Part shown: piece after piece, positions 44,506 to 53,549 of the stretch
How positions within the stretch are numbered: the first letter of the stretch is position 1
Layout: every line of letters starts with the position of its first letter
From: ZC4RG30 sp039932715
Lineage (GTDB): Bacteria > Pseudomonadota > Gammaproteobacteria > Steroidobacterales > Steroidobacteraceae
Length of the DNA stretch: 64,000 nt
Reading direction: 5' to 3'
Assembly (NCBI GenBank): GCA_039932715.1
Contig: JBDTPN010000001.1
Location: 124,001 to 188,000 of the forward strand
Made by a program: the position numbers and the translations under genes
Notes under the pieces: generated by a model
Told to the model about the DNA's origin: nothing
The model's input: the letters and a program-made list of their open reading frames with translations, nothing else
The model's database searches: none

Positions 44506-44922
44506 TCAAGTCTTGGGCGGGGGCGCCTGGCCAGGCATTTGCGGGATATCGGTTGCAAAGCATGCCCAGCTAGGCGCGGATGAAGTCCAGATCGTCATTT
44601 CCGGACGCGCGAGTTCGGGGTCGTCCAGCGCACCCACTCGTACGCCCACCATGTGCGGCCGCACTGCGGCGCGACTGAACAGCGATGTGCCACACAGTGG
44701 GCAGAACTCGCGATGGATCACGTTGCCGCTGTCGGCAACGAAGCGGTAGCTGGCGACGTCGCCCTGCACGGAAAACCCTTCGGTCCTGAACATGGCATTG
44801 ACAGTGCCGCTGCCCGCTCCCAGGTACTGGCAGACCCGGCACCAGCACACGCGTACCGTCAACGGCGCCGCGGCGCTTTCGAATCGCACCGCGCCACAGG
44901 CGCAACCGCCACCAATGCTCAT
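44506..44922 (-). CDS. GFA-family zinc protein (CENP-V/Gfa fold)
   Basis: 138 residues with the zinc pattern of GFA proteins: GGCACGAVRF (C7, C9), CWCRVCQYLGAG (three Cys) and FCPLCGTSLFSR (two Cys). The family includes S-hydroxymethylglutathione synthase and many uncharacterised glutathione-linked enzymes; formaldehyde use is not shown here. The start directly abuts the stop of the oxidoreductase gene upstream, so the two are likely co-transcribed. Confidence 0.88.
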   Translation of the reverse strand: MSIGGGCACGAVRFESAAAPLTVRVCWCRVCQYLGAGSGTVNAMFRTEGFSVQGDVASYRFVADSGNVIHREFCPLCGTSLFSRAAVRPHMVGVRVGALDDPELARPEMTIWTSSAPSWACFATDIPQMPGQAPPPKT

Positions 44923-45921
44923 TCAGGACTCCATTCCCGTGGTAACTACGATCTTGCCCACCTGCTGGTTGGATTCGAGGTATTGGTGCGCTTCGACAAT
45001 CTTGCTCAACGGAAACGTCTTTGAGATTACCGGTTTCAGACGGCCGCCGGCCAGTCCGCGCAGGATGAGGTTCTTGTATGCCTCGAAGCGCTGCGGCTTG
45101 TTCCAGATCTGCGACGCAACCCAGCCGCGCAGGCTGAGGCCCTTGATCGCCGCCGACCAGTGCGGATAGGGCGTCGCTTCGCCACTGAGTCCGCCATAGA
45201 TCATCAATACGCCTTCGTCTGCCATTGTCTTGGCCAGCGTCTCGACATAGGCGCCACCCACGGGGTCGAACACCACTCGCGCGCCCTTGCCGCCGGTAAT
45301 GCGCATCACCTCTGCGATGACATCGCATTCGGTGCTGGCGATCACATGGCGTGCGCCCAGCTCAAGCAGTGCACTGGCCTTGGCGCTGGTGCGCGTCAGC
45401 GCGATGGGTTCAGCGCCCACCCAGTTGGCGATCTGGATGGCGGCGAGTCCCACGCTGCTCGAGGCAGCAGGGATGAGCACGTAGTCGCCCAGCGCCGCGC
45501 GTCCCGCCTCGACGATTCCGAAGGCAGTGAAATACTGCATCCAGATGGAAGCTGCCTGCAGGGAGGTCAGGTCCGGCGGACAGGCGATGAGGCTCTTCGC
45601 GGGAACGATGGCGCGTTCTGCATAAGTGCCGTAATCGCCCATCCGGTAGTTGGGCAGCACGCCTACGCGATTGCCTGGCGCAAAACCCGTGACGCCTGCG
45701 CCCACGGCCTCGAGCACACCCGCAGCTTCATAGCCCATCAGGGACGGCAACTGCGGCGCAGTCAGGTAGCCGCCCTTGCGATACATGGCCTCTGACCGGT
45801 TGAGTCCGATGGCCTCGATGCGCAGGCGCACTTCGCCTGGACCCGGGTCGCCAACGGCCATGTCCTCTATCTTGAGGACCTCGGGGCCACCGGTTTGGTA
45901 GATGCGGACGACTTTGCTCAT
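44923..45921 (-). CDS. Quinone oxidoreductase-like MDR enzyme
   Basis: 332 residues of the medium-chain dehydrogenase/reductase superfamily: GGPEVLKIEDM, IGLNRSEAMYRKGGY, LPSLMGYEAAGVLEAVGAGVTGFAPGNRV, and the NADP loop PAASSSVGLAAIQIA. The zinc-binding Cys/His residues of alcohol dehydrogenases are absent, so it is the zinc-independent QOR type reducing quinones or enones with NADPH. First gene of the pair with the GFA protein. Confidence 0.9.
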   Translation of the reverse strand: MSKVVRIYQTGGPEVLKIEDMAVGDPGPGEVRLRIEAIGLNRSEAMYRKGGYLTAPQLPSLMGYEAAGVLEAVGAGVTGFAPGNRVGVLPNYRMGDYGTYAERAIVPAKSLIACPPDLTSLQAASIWMQYFTAFGIVEAGRAALGDYVLIPAASSSVGLAAIQIANWVGAEPIALTRTSAKASALLELGARHVIASTECDVIAEVMRITGGKGARVVFDPVGGAYVETLAKTMADEGVLMIYGGLSGEATPYPHWSAAIKGLSLRGWVASQIWNKPQRFEAYKNLILRGLAGGRLKPVISKTFPLSKIVEAHQYLESNQQVGKIVVTTGMES

Positions 45922-46222
45922 GCGAGCGCACTCCCTGTGAGCTATCCATATAGCCGTATTCCGTGTGCGTGTCGACAGGGCCAGCGCGCCAGCCCGATAT
46001 GTTCCATAACATCGCTTCGCGATATCACAACGTGCTGATTGATGATCGACACGCCGAGGCCACGCTGTTAGCTGGGTGTACTCTCGGCTTTCGTGGCCGG
46101 CAACTTCGCAGTGGCCCCTAAGTAGGGCGATAAACCGGGATCGCCCTCAGCCAGCCCCGGGCGCCATCCAACCTTGCGGTTCTGCTTGATACTTTCCGGT
46201 TTTGGCGCGAGTCTAGAGGTTA
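45922..46222. other. 301-base intergenic region upstream of the copper operon
   Basis: No reading frame with coding character and no RNA gene is seen. It separates the divergent oxidoreductase gene and copL and must hold both promoters. A cop-box-like dyad was looked for and not found. TTGATA at 46186-46191 is a possible -35 with no convincing -10 partner. Confidence 0.5.
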
Positions 46223-46618
46223 GTGACCAAGCGCAATCGCCTGAAGTTCCGCGTGCCTTTGATGATCGTCCTGTTGATAAACACGGCGGTCAGTGGGACG
46301 GGTTGGGCCATGAACGCTCCAGTCACAGCGTCCGAGCAACCGGTTGCTCAACATTCCCATTGCGGCGATTCGATGGAACAGACGGCGGACATGGCCAGTG
46401 TTCCAGAGGCGCCTGCCGGGTCGCAGCATCAGCATTCAACGACAGATGGCTGCTGCACCCCCGGTACCTGTCATTGCGCGCCGCCTGCGCCGACAAGCAA
46501 TTTCATTGCGGTCCCCTTGCGCGCGCCACTGCTGCGCATGGCGTCGATTTCTCCAAATGGACAGGGCGTGTTCCCTGCGCCCGATCTGCCGCGCCTGTTT
46601 CGACCTCCAATCCCATAA
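46223..46618 (+). CDS. copL: CopL-like metal-binding leader protein
   Basis: 131 residues with a signal-like hydrophobic segment (VPLMIVLLINTAVSGTGWAMN). A His/Cys/Met-rich mature part follows (HSHCGDSMEQ, HQHSTTDGCCTPGTCHCAP) and the terminal LFRPPIP block typical of CopL proteins of Xanthomonas-type cop operons. CopL is needed for copper-induced expression of copAB there. The start is GTG 46223 behind AGAGG; ATG 46262 is the alternative. It is 46 bases before copA. Confidence 0.75.
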   Translation: MTKRNRLKFRVPLMIVLLINTAVSGTGWAMNAPVTASEQPVAQHSHCGDSMEQTADMASVPEAPAGSQHQHSTTDGCCTPGTCHCAPPAPTSNFIAVPLRAPLLRMASISPNGQGVFPAPDLPRLFRPPIP

Positions 46619-46664
46619 CTCCAGGGTCTGGCGTCTGATCGTTGCCTGTTGATCTGGAGTTCTC

Positions 46665-48290
46665 ATGGATTTCTATTCGCGTCGCCAGTTTGTCACTGGA
46701 CTTGCGGCCGGCGGCGTAATCGCCGGCATGGGCGTGCGCCCTTCGAGCGGTTCGGCATTCTCGCTGGAGATTGGCGAGCTGCCGGTAAACTTTACCGGAC
46801 GGTCGCGGATGGCCACGGTGGTCAATGGATCCTTGCCCGCGCCTCTGCTGCGATTTCGCGAGGGCGACGAAGTCATTCTCGCGGTGTCCAACCGCCTGAA
46901 GGTCCTGAGCGCCATTCATTGGCACGGACTGCAGCTTTCCGCTGAGATGGACGGCGTTCCCGGCCTGAGCTTTGCCGGCATCGCGCCCGGTGGGAGTTAC
47001 GAATACCGCTTCAAGGCGTTGCAGAGCGGCACCTACTGGTATCACGCTCATGCGGGATATCAGGAACAAACAGGACTGTACGGGCCCATCATCATTGATC
47101 CACGCAAGCCGGAGCCTTTTACTTACGACCGCGAATTCGTGGTGATGTTCTCGGACTGGAGTGATCTGTCGCCGGAGCGCATTGTCGGACTACTCAAGAA
47201 GCAGTCCGACTATTTCAACAAGTCGAAGACCATGTCCACTGAACGCGGAGAGTGGGCCAGGATGCGCATGTCGCCGACGGATCGCGCCGACGTCAGCGCT
47301 TCCACCTATACCTACCTTGTGAACGGCAAGACACCGGCTGGCAACTGGACTGGAGTCTATGCGCCGGGTGAACGCATCCGGCTAAGGTTCATCAATGCGG
47401 GCGCCATGACTTATTTCGATGTGCGCATCCCCGGGCTGAAGATGACGGTGGTTGCAGCGGACGGGCAGCATGTGGAGCCGGTTATTGTCGATGAATTCCG
47501 CCTTGCGGTGGCCGAAACGCTGGATGTGATCGTCACACCTGCCGCGGGCCAGGCATACACGGTGTTCGCGCAATCCATGGATCGATCCGGATTTGCGCGC
47601 TGCACGTTGGCGCCCGCGCCCGGTATGCAGGCGGCAGTACCGCCGCTTGATGGGCAGGTGTTGATGACCATGGATGACATGGGGCACGGGGGCATGGCCG
47701 ATATGCCAGATATGCCCAGCATGGACCATGGCTCAATGGCTGAGCACCCGGCTACAGAAAAAGACAATCCCTTTGTCGACATGCAGTCCATGGATCCGAA
47801 GCCGCGTCTCGCAAGTCCCGGAATCGGCTTGCGCGAATGGGACCTTCAGGCCGTGCGAGTTGGCTACGTTCCTGGGCACAAGGTGTTGGCATTGGCAGAT
47901 CTGCGTAGCAGCTTTCCTGACCCTGATGGGCGCGAACCGGGCAGGACCATCGAGCTGCACCTGACTGGTCACATGGACCGCTACGTGTGGAGTTTCAATG
48001 GCGTGAAATTCTCCGATGCCACGCCACTGGAGATGGTCCTCGGGGAGCGACTGCGCATCGTGCTGGTAAACGACACGATGATGGAGCATCCCATCCACCT
48101 GCATGGCATGTGGAGCGATGTCGAGGATGAAGACGGTGCGTTCCTGGTCCGCAAGCACACGGTGACCATTCCGCCAGGTACGAAGCGCAGCTACCGCGTG
48201 ACTGCCGACGCGCCCGGACGCTGGGCCTATCACTGCCACCTGGTGTTCCACATGGCACTGGGCATGTTCCGCGAGGTGCGCGTCACGTGA
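46665..48290 (+). CDS. copA: Copper resistance multicopper oxidase CopA
   Basis: 541 residues with a Tat signal (SRRQFVTGLAAGG). Three cupredoxin domains: HWHGLQ and YWYHAHAGYQEQTGLYG (type 2/3 sites) in the first, HPIHLHGMW and HCHLVFHMALGMF (type 1/3 sites with axial Met) in the last. A Met/His-rich insert binds copper (MDDMGHGGMADMPDMPSMDHGSM, ~345-367). It oxidises and sequesters periplasmic Cu(I). The stop overlaps the copB GTG (GTGA). Confidence 0.95.
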   Translation: MDFYSRRQFVTGLAAGGVIAGMGVRPSSGSAFSLEIGELPVNFTGRSRMATVVNGSLPAPLLRFREGDEVILAVSNRLKVLSAIHWHGLQLSAEMDGVPGLSFAGIAPGGSYEYRFKALQSGTYWYHAHAGYQEQTGLYGPIIIDPRKPEPFTYDREFVVMFSDWSDLSPERIVGLLKKQSDYFNKSKTMSTERGEWARMRMSPTDRADVSASTYTYLVNGKTPAGNWTGVYAPGERIRLRFINAGAMTYFDVRIPGLKMTVVAADGQHVEPVIVDEFRLAVAETLDVIVTPAAGQAYTVFAQSMDRSGFARCTLAPAPGMQAAVPPLDGQVLMTMDDMGHGGMADMPDMPSMDHGSMAEHPATEKDNPFVDMQSMDPKPRLASPGIGLREWDLQAVRVGYVPGHKVLALADLRSSFPDPDGREPGRTIELHLTGHMDRYVWSFNGVKFSDATPLEMVLGERLRIVLVNDTMMEHPIHLHGMWSDVEDEDGAFLVRKHTVTIPPGTKRSYRVTADAPGRWAYHCHLVFHMALGMFREVRVT

Positions 48291-49012
48291 CATTTCTGCG
48301 AGCCGCTTGTGTGGTCACGCTCGGTTGCTTTGCAGTGGTGTGCGCGCACGCCCAGGAATCGCAAAAGCAATCGCATGCCGGCATGACCATGGATCACATG
48401 AACGATGACCCAGTCGAATACCTGGTGTTGCTGGATCGCCTGGAATTTCAGGACACCAACGCGGCAGCGCCATTCGCGTGGGATGCCAGAGCGTGGGTGG
48501 GACGCGACCTCAATCGACTCTACCTGCGCAGCGGTGGAGAAATCGCCGACGGCAAAACCCAGGAGGCAACAGTGGAGGCATTCTGGGCGCGTCCCGTCTC
48601 ACGCTGGTGGAACCTGGCGTTGGGTGTTCGCGAAGATTTCCGTCCAGGCGATTCGCGCGGCTGGCTTGCCGCGGGTGTCATGGGCCTGACGCCATACCGG
48701 TTCAATGTGCAGGCTACGGCCTATCTCGGTGACGCCGGACGAACGGCGCTGCGTGTCGAGGTGGAGTACGACATGCTGCTGACGAACCGGCTCATTCTGC
48801 AGCCGCGCGTGGAGCTCGACGCTTACGGTAAGGATGATCCCGAACGCGACATCAGGTCCGGCATTTCCAGTCTCGAGGTCGGACTACGCCTTCGATACGA
48901 GATTCGCCGTGAGTTCGCCCCTTACGCAGGCGTTGCCTGGGTAAACAAGTGCGGTTACAGCAACGACGTTCACGAATTGCGGGCGCTTGCCGGCCTGCGC
49001 ATCTGGTTTTAA
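48287..49012 (+). CDS. copB: Copper resistance outer-membrane protein CopB
   Basis: 241 residues with a signal peptide (CVVTLGCFAVVCAHAQ). A short Met/His patch (HAGMTMDHM) precedes the CopB beta-barrel: YLVLLDRLEFQDTN, LYLRSGGEIADGKTQEATVEAFWARPVSRWWNLALGVREDF, ending LRALAGLRIWF with the C-terminal aromatic of outer-membrane barrels. The usual long Met repeats are nearly absent, and the last loop (WVNKCGYSNDV) is shorter than usual. GTG start. Confidence 0.9.
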   Translation: MTFLRAACVVTLGCFAVVCAHAQESQKQSHAGMTMDHMNDDPVEYLVLLDRLEFQDTNAAAPFAWDARAWVGRDLNRLYLRSGGEIADGKTQEATVEAFWARPVSRWWNLALGVREDFRPGDSRGWLAAGVMGLTPYRFNVQATAYLGDAGRTALRVEVEYDMLLTNRLILQPRVELDAYGKDDPERDIRSGISSLEVGLRLRYEIRREFAPYAGVAWVNKCGYSNDVHELRALAGLRIWF

Positions 49013-49024
49013 CAGGAGATGGAA

Positions 49025-49372
49025 ATGAAGACGATCAGGAAGTTACTACTGGCCGCGGCGCTGGTGCCGGGCCTCGCAATGGCCCATGCCAAGCTGGAAA
49101 TGTCTGTTCCTGCTGCCGGCAGTTCGATTGCGGCAATGCCAGCACAGCTGATGCTGCACTTCTCCGAGGCCGTAAAAATGACGGCCATGAGCATCGAGAA
49201 AGAGGGCGGCAAGGACAAGATCGACCTCAAGGTGCCGGCAGCCGCCAAGTCCATGGTGCAAGTGGAGTCACCCAGTCTGGGCGCAGGCGCATATCTGCTC
49301 AACTGGCGTGGCCTTAGTGACGATGGTCACATCATGAGTGGCACCGTACGCTTCACCGTGACAGGCAAGTAA
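49025..49372 (+). CDS. copC: Periplasmic copper carrier CopC
   Basis: 115 residues. Signal peptide ends at AMA, leaving mature HAKLEMSVPAAGSS, whose N-terminal His is the Cu(II) ligand of CopC. The C-terminal block YLLNWRGLSDDGHIMSGTVRFTV supplies the second His. The Met-rich Cu(I) loop is weak. ATG 49025 is chosen because AGGAG (49014-49018) is too close to the ATG at 49019. CopD follows after 6 bases. Confidence 0.92.
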   Translation: MKTIRKLLLAAALVPGLAMAHAKLEMSVPAAGSSIAAMPAQLMLHFSEAVKMTAMSIEKEGGKDKIDLKVPAAAKSMVQVESPSLGAGAYLLNWRGLSDDGHIMSGTVRFTVTGK

Positions 49373-49378
49373 GCCGCG

Positions 49379-50233
49379 ATGACACCGGACAGCGCCTCGG
49401 CGCTGCTGCGCAGCCTCGGGTTCGTGCTGCTGTTCCAGGCAGCGGGGGCAGTGTTCTTCACTGCCCTTGTCTCTGGGCTGCTTGATCGCAGCGCTGGCAC
49501 CATCCGCAGGCTGCAGCTGTGGTCTGCGGCGGCGGCAATCGCAGTTCTGTCGGTGCAGCTGTGCCTCCAGCCTGCGCGACTGGCGGGCACCTATTCCGGC
49601 GTGTTCGACCCGGCCATGTGGGACGTGGTTTGGGGAGCCAGTGGCGCCAGGGCTTGCGCCGTCCAGCTCATCGGCCTGGCTGCGATTGCGTCGGGCACAT
49701 CCGGACAAGGCAAGGTGTGTCGATGGGTGGGCATGACGGGTGCATTCACCACGTTGGCTGCGTTCCTGCTGACCGGTCATACCAGTGCAGGTGAGTGGCG
49801 GCCGGAGCTGGCACCGATGCTGTTGATACACGTGTCGACCATTGCGTTCTGGTTCGGCTCGCTGTTGCCGCTGCATGCAATGCTGCGCAAGGAAACCACT
49901 GCGGTAGCAGCAGCGGCGCTACGACAGTTTTCGAGCAAGGCGATATTACTGGTGCCACTGCTCGCCTTTGCGGGCGTACGTCTGCTGCTGGGCATCGCGC
50001 ACGGACTTCCGGATTTTCGTGCGCCCTATGGAAAGCTGATTCTCGCAAAGATTGCGGGATTTACGCTGTTGCTGGGGCTGGCGGCATGGAACAAGGTGAT
50101 ACTGCTGCCAGCGGTTGCCGCGAACAGGCCTGGTGCGCGCGATCTCCTGCAACGGTCGTTGCTGGTGGAGTTCCTGCTGATGGTCGCGGTTCTGGCCGTT
50201 ACCGCAATCATGACGAGCTTCTACTCGCCGTGA
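49379..50233 (+). CDS. copD: Copper resistance inner-membrane protein CopD
   Basis: 284 residues with about eight membrane helices, matching CopD: GFVLLFQAAGAVFFTALVSG at the start, LTGHTSAGEW..LLIHVSTIAFWFGSLLPL in the middle (membrane His residues), and YGKLILAKIAGFTLLLGLAAWNKVILLP. With CopC it is thought to import or pass copper to the cytoplasm. Last gene of the cop operon; no CopRS regulator or copper ATPase follows. Confidence 0.9.
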   Translation: MTPDSASALLRSLGFVLLFQAAGAVFFTALVSGLLDRSAGTIRRLQLWSAAAAIAVLSVQLCLQPARLAGTYSGVFDPAMWDVVWGASGARACAVQLIGLAAIASGTSGQGKVCRWVGMTGAFTTLAAFLLTGHTSAGEWRPELAPMLLIHVSTIAFWFGSLLPLHAMLRKETTAVAAAALRQFSSKAILLVPLLAFAGVRLLLGIAHGLPDFRAPYGKLILAKIAGFTLLLGLAAWNKVILLPAVAANRPGARDLLQRSLLVEFLLMVAVLAVTAIMTSFYSP

Positions 50234-50277
50234 AACTCCGGGACAAGGGGCTACAATGAACCCAGGCAGGAGGTCGC

Positions 50278-51327
50278 TTGCAAACCGATGCGCTCATTCG
50301 TCCGCTGTTCGAAGGTCCGATCGACGTTATCGGCGACGTGCATGGTGAGATCGACGCGCTGCGCCACTTGCTGGCGCGGCTGGGGTATGACCAGCGCGGC
50401 CAGCACCCGGACGGGCGGCGCCTGGTTTTTGTCGGCGACATCTGTGACCGCGGGCCGGACAGCCCCGCTGTAGTGCTGCTGGTGCGCGACCTGGTGACAA
50501 GCGGGCGCGCGCAATGCGTTGCCGGCAATCACGAGATCAATGTGCTGCGCGGCGAACCCCGGCACGGCAATCACTGGATAGTTCCGGACCACCACGGTGA
50601 CCACGCCATCACCTTTGGACCCGCGCGCCATGCCACACCAGAGCAGGCGCGTGAGATCCGCGCATTCTTCGCGTCGCTGCCCGTTGCGCTGGAGCGCGCC
50701 GACCTTCGTGTGGTTCATGCCTGCTGGAGCCTGGGAGATGTTGCCGCCTGCCGCGCCGCGCGGGGTCCGTTGATGGACGCATATCGCGCCTTCGACGCCA
50801 TAGGTATCGACTCGCCCAAGGGTCGGCGCCTGCACGACGCACATCGCGCCGAGCATGCGGCCAATCACGATTTATTGAGGGATCGCGAGAATGAGCCGCC
50901 GTTCCTGCAGGCCGTGGCCGAGTACGACGAGTTCTACCAGGACAGCAATCCGATTCGCGTGCTGTCATCAGGCATCGAGCATCCCGCGCGAGTGCCGTTT
51001 CTTGCCGGTGGCAAGTGGCGCTTTGTCGAACGGGTGCCGTGGTGGAAGCACTACGACGAAATCCCCGTCGTGTTCGGTCATTACTGGCGCTGGTGGGATC
51101 CGGCAGCGCATGCCCATTACAGCAAGGGCGAACCGGATCTGTTCGTCGACGAGCCGCCGGTGGGCTGGCACCGCAATTACGCGGGGCGCGAAGTCGCAAT
51201 CTGCATCGACTACAGCGTGGGCGCGCGCTACAAAGAGCGCAAGCAAGGCAGGGCATCGTCGTTCCACGCCCGGCTCGCGGCCTTGCGATGGCCGGAGCGG
51301 GACGTGGTGTTCGACGTGGCGCAGTAG
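50278..51327 (+). CDS. Calcineurin-like metallophosphatase
   Basis: 349 residues of the PPP-type phosphoesterase fold: GDVHGEIDAL (D20, H22), FVGDICDRGPDS, AGNHEINVL and VVFGHYWRWW, all metal ligands present. It resembles PrpE-like and diadenosine tetraphosphatase-like bacterial enzymes; substrate not fixed. Translation appears to start at TTG 50278, because a strong GCAGGAGG (50266-50273) sits just before it and no in-frame ATG is near. TACAAT at 50252-50257 may be its -10. Confidence 0.85.
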   Translation: MQTDALIRPLFEGPIDVIGDVHGEIDALRHLLARLGYDQRGQHPDGRRLVFVGDICDRGPDSPAVVLLVRDLVTSGRAQCVAGNHEINVLRGEPRHGNHWIVPDHHGDHAITFGPARHATPEQAREIRAFFASLPVALERADLRVVHACWSLGDVAACRAARGPLMDAYRAFDAIGIDSPKGRRLHDAHRAEHAANHDLLRDRENEPPFLQAVAEYDEFYQDSNPIRVLSSGIEHPARVPFLAGGKWRFVERVPWWKHYDEIPVVFGHYWRWWDPAAHAHYSKGEPDLFVDEPPVGWHRNYAGREVAICIDYSVGARYKERKQGRASSFHARLAALRWPERDVVFDVAQ

Positions 51328-51335
51328 CGCCGGAG

Positions 51336-51938
51336 TTACTTGGCCGGAGCAGCCGCGGGCGGTGAGCCCACGAATCGTCCGACGTATGCAGCCTTGGCTA
51401 CCGTTTTGCCCTTCATGGCGGCAAGCAACTCAGTGCGGCTGGCCGTCGCGGGCAGGTCGAGCTTGGCGTTGAGCGCATACAGCTCGAACACGTAGTGATG
51501 CAGGCGCGGGCCGGCGGGGGCGCCCGGACCCATGTAGGCGTTCTGCCCCATCAGGTTCTTGCCTGTGACCGAGCCTTCGGGAAGCTTGCCCTCGGGAATG
51601 CCCTTTGCCGCAGCCGGGATGTTCCATGCAACCCAGTGCAGCACGTCATCGGTGCCACCCTGCAATGCCACATCAAGATCGTGGAAGATGATGGCGTAGG
51701 TGACCGTGCCTTCCGGCGCATTCGAGAACGTGAAGCCCGGCTGCACGCCCGTTCTGCCTACGTATTTGGGCGGAACCACGCCGCCATCCGGAAATGCATC
51801 GGTCTGCATCAGCAGGGGCGGAAGTTTGAAACCACCGCCACCCCCAGCAGGGGGCGCGCCCTGTGCCAGCACGGCGCTGGTGCCCAGAATCGCAATGGCA
51901 AGCACCGTGGAAAGTGAACGAAACTTCTTCGTGTGCAT
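51336..51938 (-). CDS. YbhB/YbcL-type (PEBP-like) secreted protein
   Basis: 200 residues with a signal peptide (LSTVLAIAILGTSAVLAQ). The phosphatidylethanolamine-binding-protein core is visible: FTFSNAPEGTVTYAIIFHDLDVALQGGTDDVLHWVAWNIP, NAYMGPGAPAGPRLHHYVFELYALN, with the conserved D-x-D/H..HW pocket. An N-terminal Gly-rich spacer (GGGGGFKLPP) is lineage-specific. Function of bacterial members is unknown. Convergent with the metallophosphatase, 8 bases between ends. Confidence 0.88.
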   Translation of the reverse strand: MHTKKFRSLSTVLAIAILGTSAVLAQGAPPAGGGGGFKLPPLLMQTDAFPDGGVVPPKYVGRTGVQPGFTFSNAPEGTVTYAIIFHDLDVALQGGTDDVLHWVAWNIPAAAKGIPEGKLPEGSVTGKNLMGQNAYMGPGAPAGPRLHHYVFELYALNAKLDLPATASRTELLAAMKGKTVAKAAYVGRFVGSPPAAAPAK

Positions 51939-51982
51939 GAGAACCCCTGCAAGTTGTTGTATCGGAAACGAGGAGTATATCC

Positions 51983-52378
51983 CTAGCCCTGGTTGCGGCG
52001 CAGCTTGTCAAGCTGGCGCCGTTCGCGTTTGTCGGGCCGCGTGTCGGTGTGCGGGCGGCTGAGCGCTGCCAGACGATGCTGTTCGCGCAGAACCGCATTG
52101 CGCTGCAGGCTCTCGGGCGTCTGCGCGTAGCAGGCCTGGGCCTCTGCGGCGGTTCCCCTGCGTAAAGGGAAGGCCAGCACATCGATGTCGAGCACCTGCT
52201 GCTGCATCGAAAGGGCGAGGCGATCTCCTGCGCGCACTGCATGTGCAGGTTTGACACGCTCGCCATTGACCTTGACCTTGCCGCCTGCGACGGCAGTCGT
52301 GGCCAGCGAACGTGTCTTGAAGAAACGCGTATGCCACAGCCATTTGTCGAGGCGGTGCCGATCGTCAGGTGCGTTCAT
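51983..52378 (-). CDS. hslR: Heat-shock protein 15 homologue (S4 domain)
   Basis: 131 residues. N-terminal S4 RNA-binding domain (RLDKWLWHTRFFKTRSLATTAVAGGKVKVNGERVKPAHAVRAGD) and a basic C-terminal helix (RPHTDTRPDKRERRQLDKLRR). Hsp15 rescues stalled 50S subunits carrying nascent-chain tRNA after heat shock. It follows the DUF4159 gene by 6 bases on the same strand. Confidence 0.92.
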   Translation of the reverse strand: MNAPDDRHRLDKWLWHTRFFKTRSLATTAVAGGKVKVNGERVKPAHAVRAGDRLALSMQQQVLDIDVLAFPLRRGTAAEAQACYAQTPESLQRNAVLREQHRLAALSRPHTDTRPDKRERRQLDKLRRNQG

Positions 52379-52384
52379 CAGGGG

Positions 52385-53233
52385 TCAGTGGGTCAACGCG
52401 TACACCGCGAAATTCACGCCGATGCGCAGCCCCAGGGCCTGCCCCGTAGCCGGGTAATCTGCGTAGTTGGCCCACTGAAATGAATCGCTCACGTCATTGT
52501 TGAACGCAATCGCCACCATCACGCGTCCGCTGTCATCAACTATTCCGCGCCAGTGGGGTACCGCGCCATCGCCCAGGTAACCACTGCCGCCACCCATCAG
52601 CGAGTTCATGTTGGGCACCTGGCCCTTGGAATCCACGTCGTACACCACGTGAAACAGCGGATGATTGTCGGGCAGGTCGATGATCTCGCGGTCCGGGAAT
52701 ACACGGCGCAGCCCGGCGACAAAACCTTCCCACTGGTCGCTGCCAAAAAAACTGTCGCAGAAAAGAAATCCACCGCGCAGCAAATACTCACGCAACTTGG
52801 CGGTGTGCTGGTCGGTGAGTTCCCAGAAGCCGGGCAGGCCAACGATCATGTACGGCCAGTCGAACACATCATCGCCGTCCTCCAGGTTCACCGGTTGCTC
52901 CACCGAGCGCACATCAATGGTAGTCAGGCGGCGCAGGAGGCTGGCGTAGTTGCGATCGCCACGTGGGTAATCCACCGCCCAGGTGGTGCCGCCCTGGCGC
53001 CAGTCCCCACCGAAGCGTCCAAACCGACCGAAACCGCGGAAAGCGGAGGGATACATCAATCGGGCAATGACGAACCCGGCTGGCTTGTTCCAGTCCGGTG
53101 GCAGGGCTTCTTCATCGGCCTGACCCTCGAAACCGGGATAGACGCGGAATTCGCGCTCCGCGTACACCGCCGCGGCGCCAAGCAGCAGCCCTGCGGTGAC
53201 AATTACAAGCAGCGACCTGCGACGCGGGAACAT
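52385..53233 (-). CDS. DUF4159 secreted protein
   Basis: 282 residues with a signal peptide or anchor (LLVIVTAGLLLGAAAVYA). DUF4159 blocks: VIARLMYPSA, W..DYPRGDRNYASLLRRLTTIDV, LREYLLRGGFLFCDSFFGSDQWEGF and VYDVDSKGQVPN, with an alpha/beta glutamine-amidotransferase-like fold but no catalytic Cys triad evident. An Arg/Phe/Gly stretch (GFGRFGRFGGDWRQGG) is unusual. Related proteins occur near MoxR-type membrane clusters, absent here. Divergent from the DksA-like gene by ~25 bases. Confidence 0.87.
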   Translation of the reverse strand: MFPRRRSLLVIVTAGLLLGAAAVYAEREFRVYPGFEGQADEEALPPDWNKPAGFVIARLMYPSAFRGFGRFGRFGGDWRQGGTTWAVDYPRGDRNYASLLRRLTTIDVRSVEQPVNLEDGDDVFDWPYMIVGLPGFWELTDQHTAKLREYLLRGGFLFCDSFFGSDQWEGFVAGLRRVFPDREIIDLPDNHPLFHVVYDVDSKGQVPNMNSLMGGGSGYLGDGAVPHWRGIVDDSGRVMVAIAFNNDVSDSFQWANYADYPATGQALGLRIGVNFAVYALTH

Positions 53234-53258
53234 GCGGAAAGACTACAATATTCCCGCG

Positions 53259-53525
53259 ATGGCTACCGGCTGGGCAAAAGAAGGCGCTGTTCAGGAGCAG
53301 ATCGACGCGACCGTCAAGGACGCCGTTGATCGTGCCAAGAGCCTGTTGCCCACGGGTCCGGGCCTCATGCACTGCGCCGATTGCGGACAGGAGATTCCGC
53401 AGGCGCGCCGCACGGCGATTCCCGGCGTGCGCCTGTGCATTGCCTGCCAGCAGATCGTGGACCACGAGACCACCGCCGTGTCGGGTTACAACCGGCGCGG
53501 CAGCAAGGACAGTCAGCTTCGATAG
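53259..53525 (+). CDS. DksA/TraR-type zinc-finger protein (YbiI-like)
   Basis: 88 residues. A helical N-terminus (VQEQIDATVKDAVDRAKSLLP) leads to a four-Cys zinc finger: CADCGQEIPQARRTAIPGVRLCIACQQIVD. It lacks the long coiled coil of DksA, so it is the short YbiI/TraR-like type. It may act on RNA polymerase like TraR; this is inference. ATG 53259 is chosen because the longer frame from 53196 reaches into the divergent gene. Confidence 0.85.
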   Translation: MATGWAKEGAVQEQIDATVKDAVDRAKSLLPTGPGLMHCADCGQEIPQARRTAIPGVRLCIACQQIVDHETTAVSGYNRRGSKDSQLR

Positions 53526-53549
53526 GTAACCAGGGGAAGGTTCAGACAC

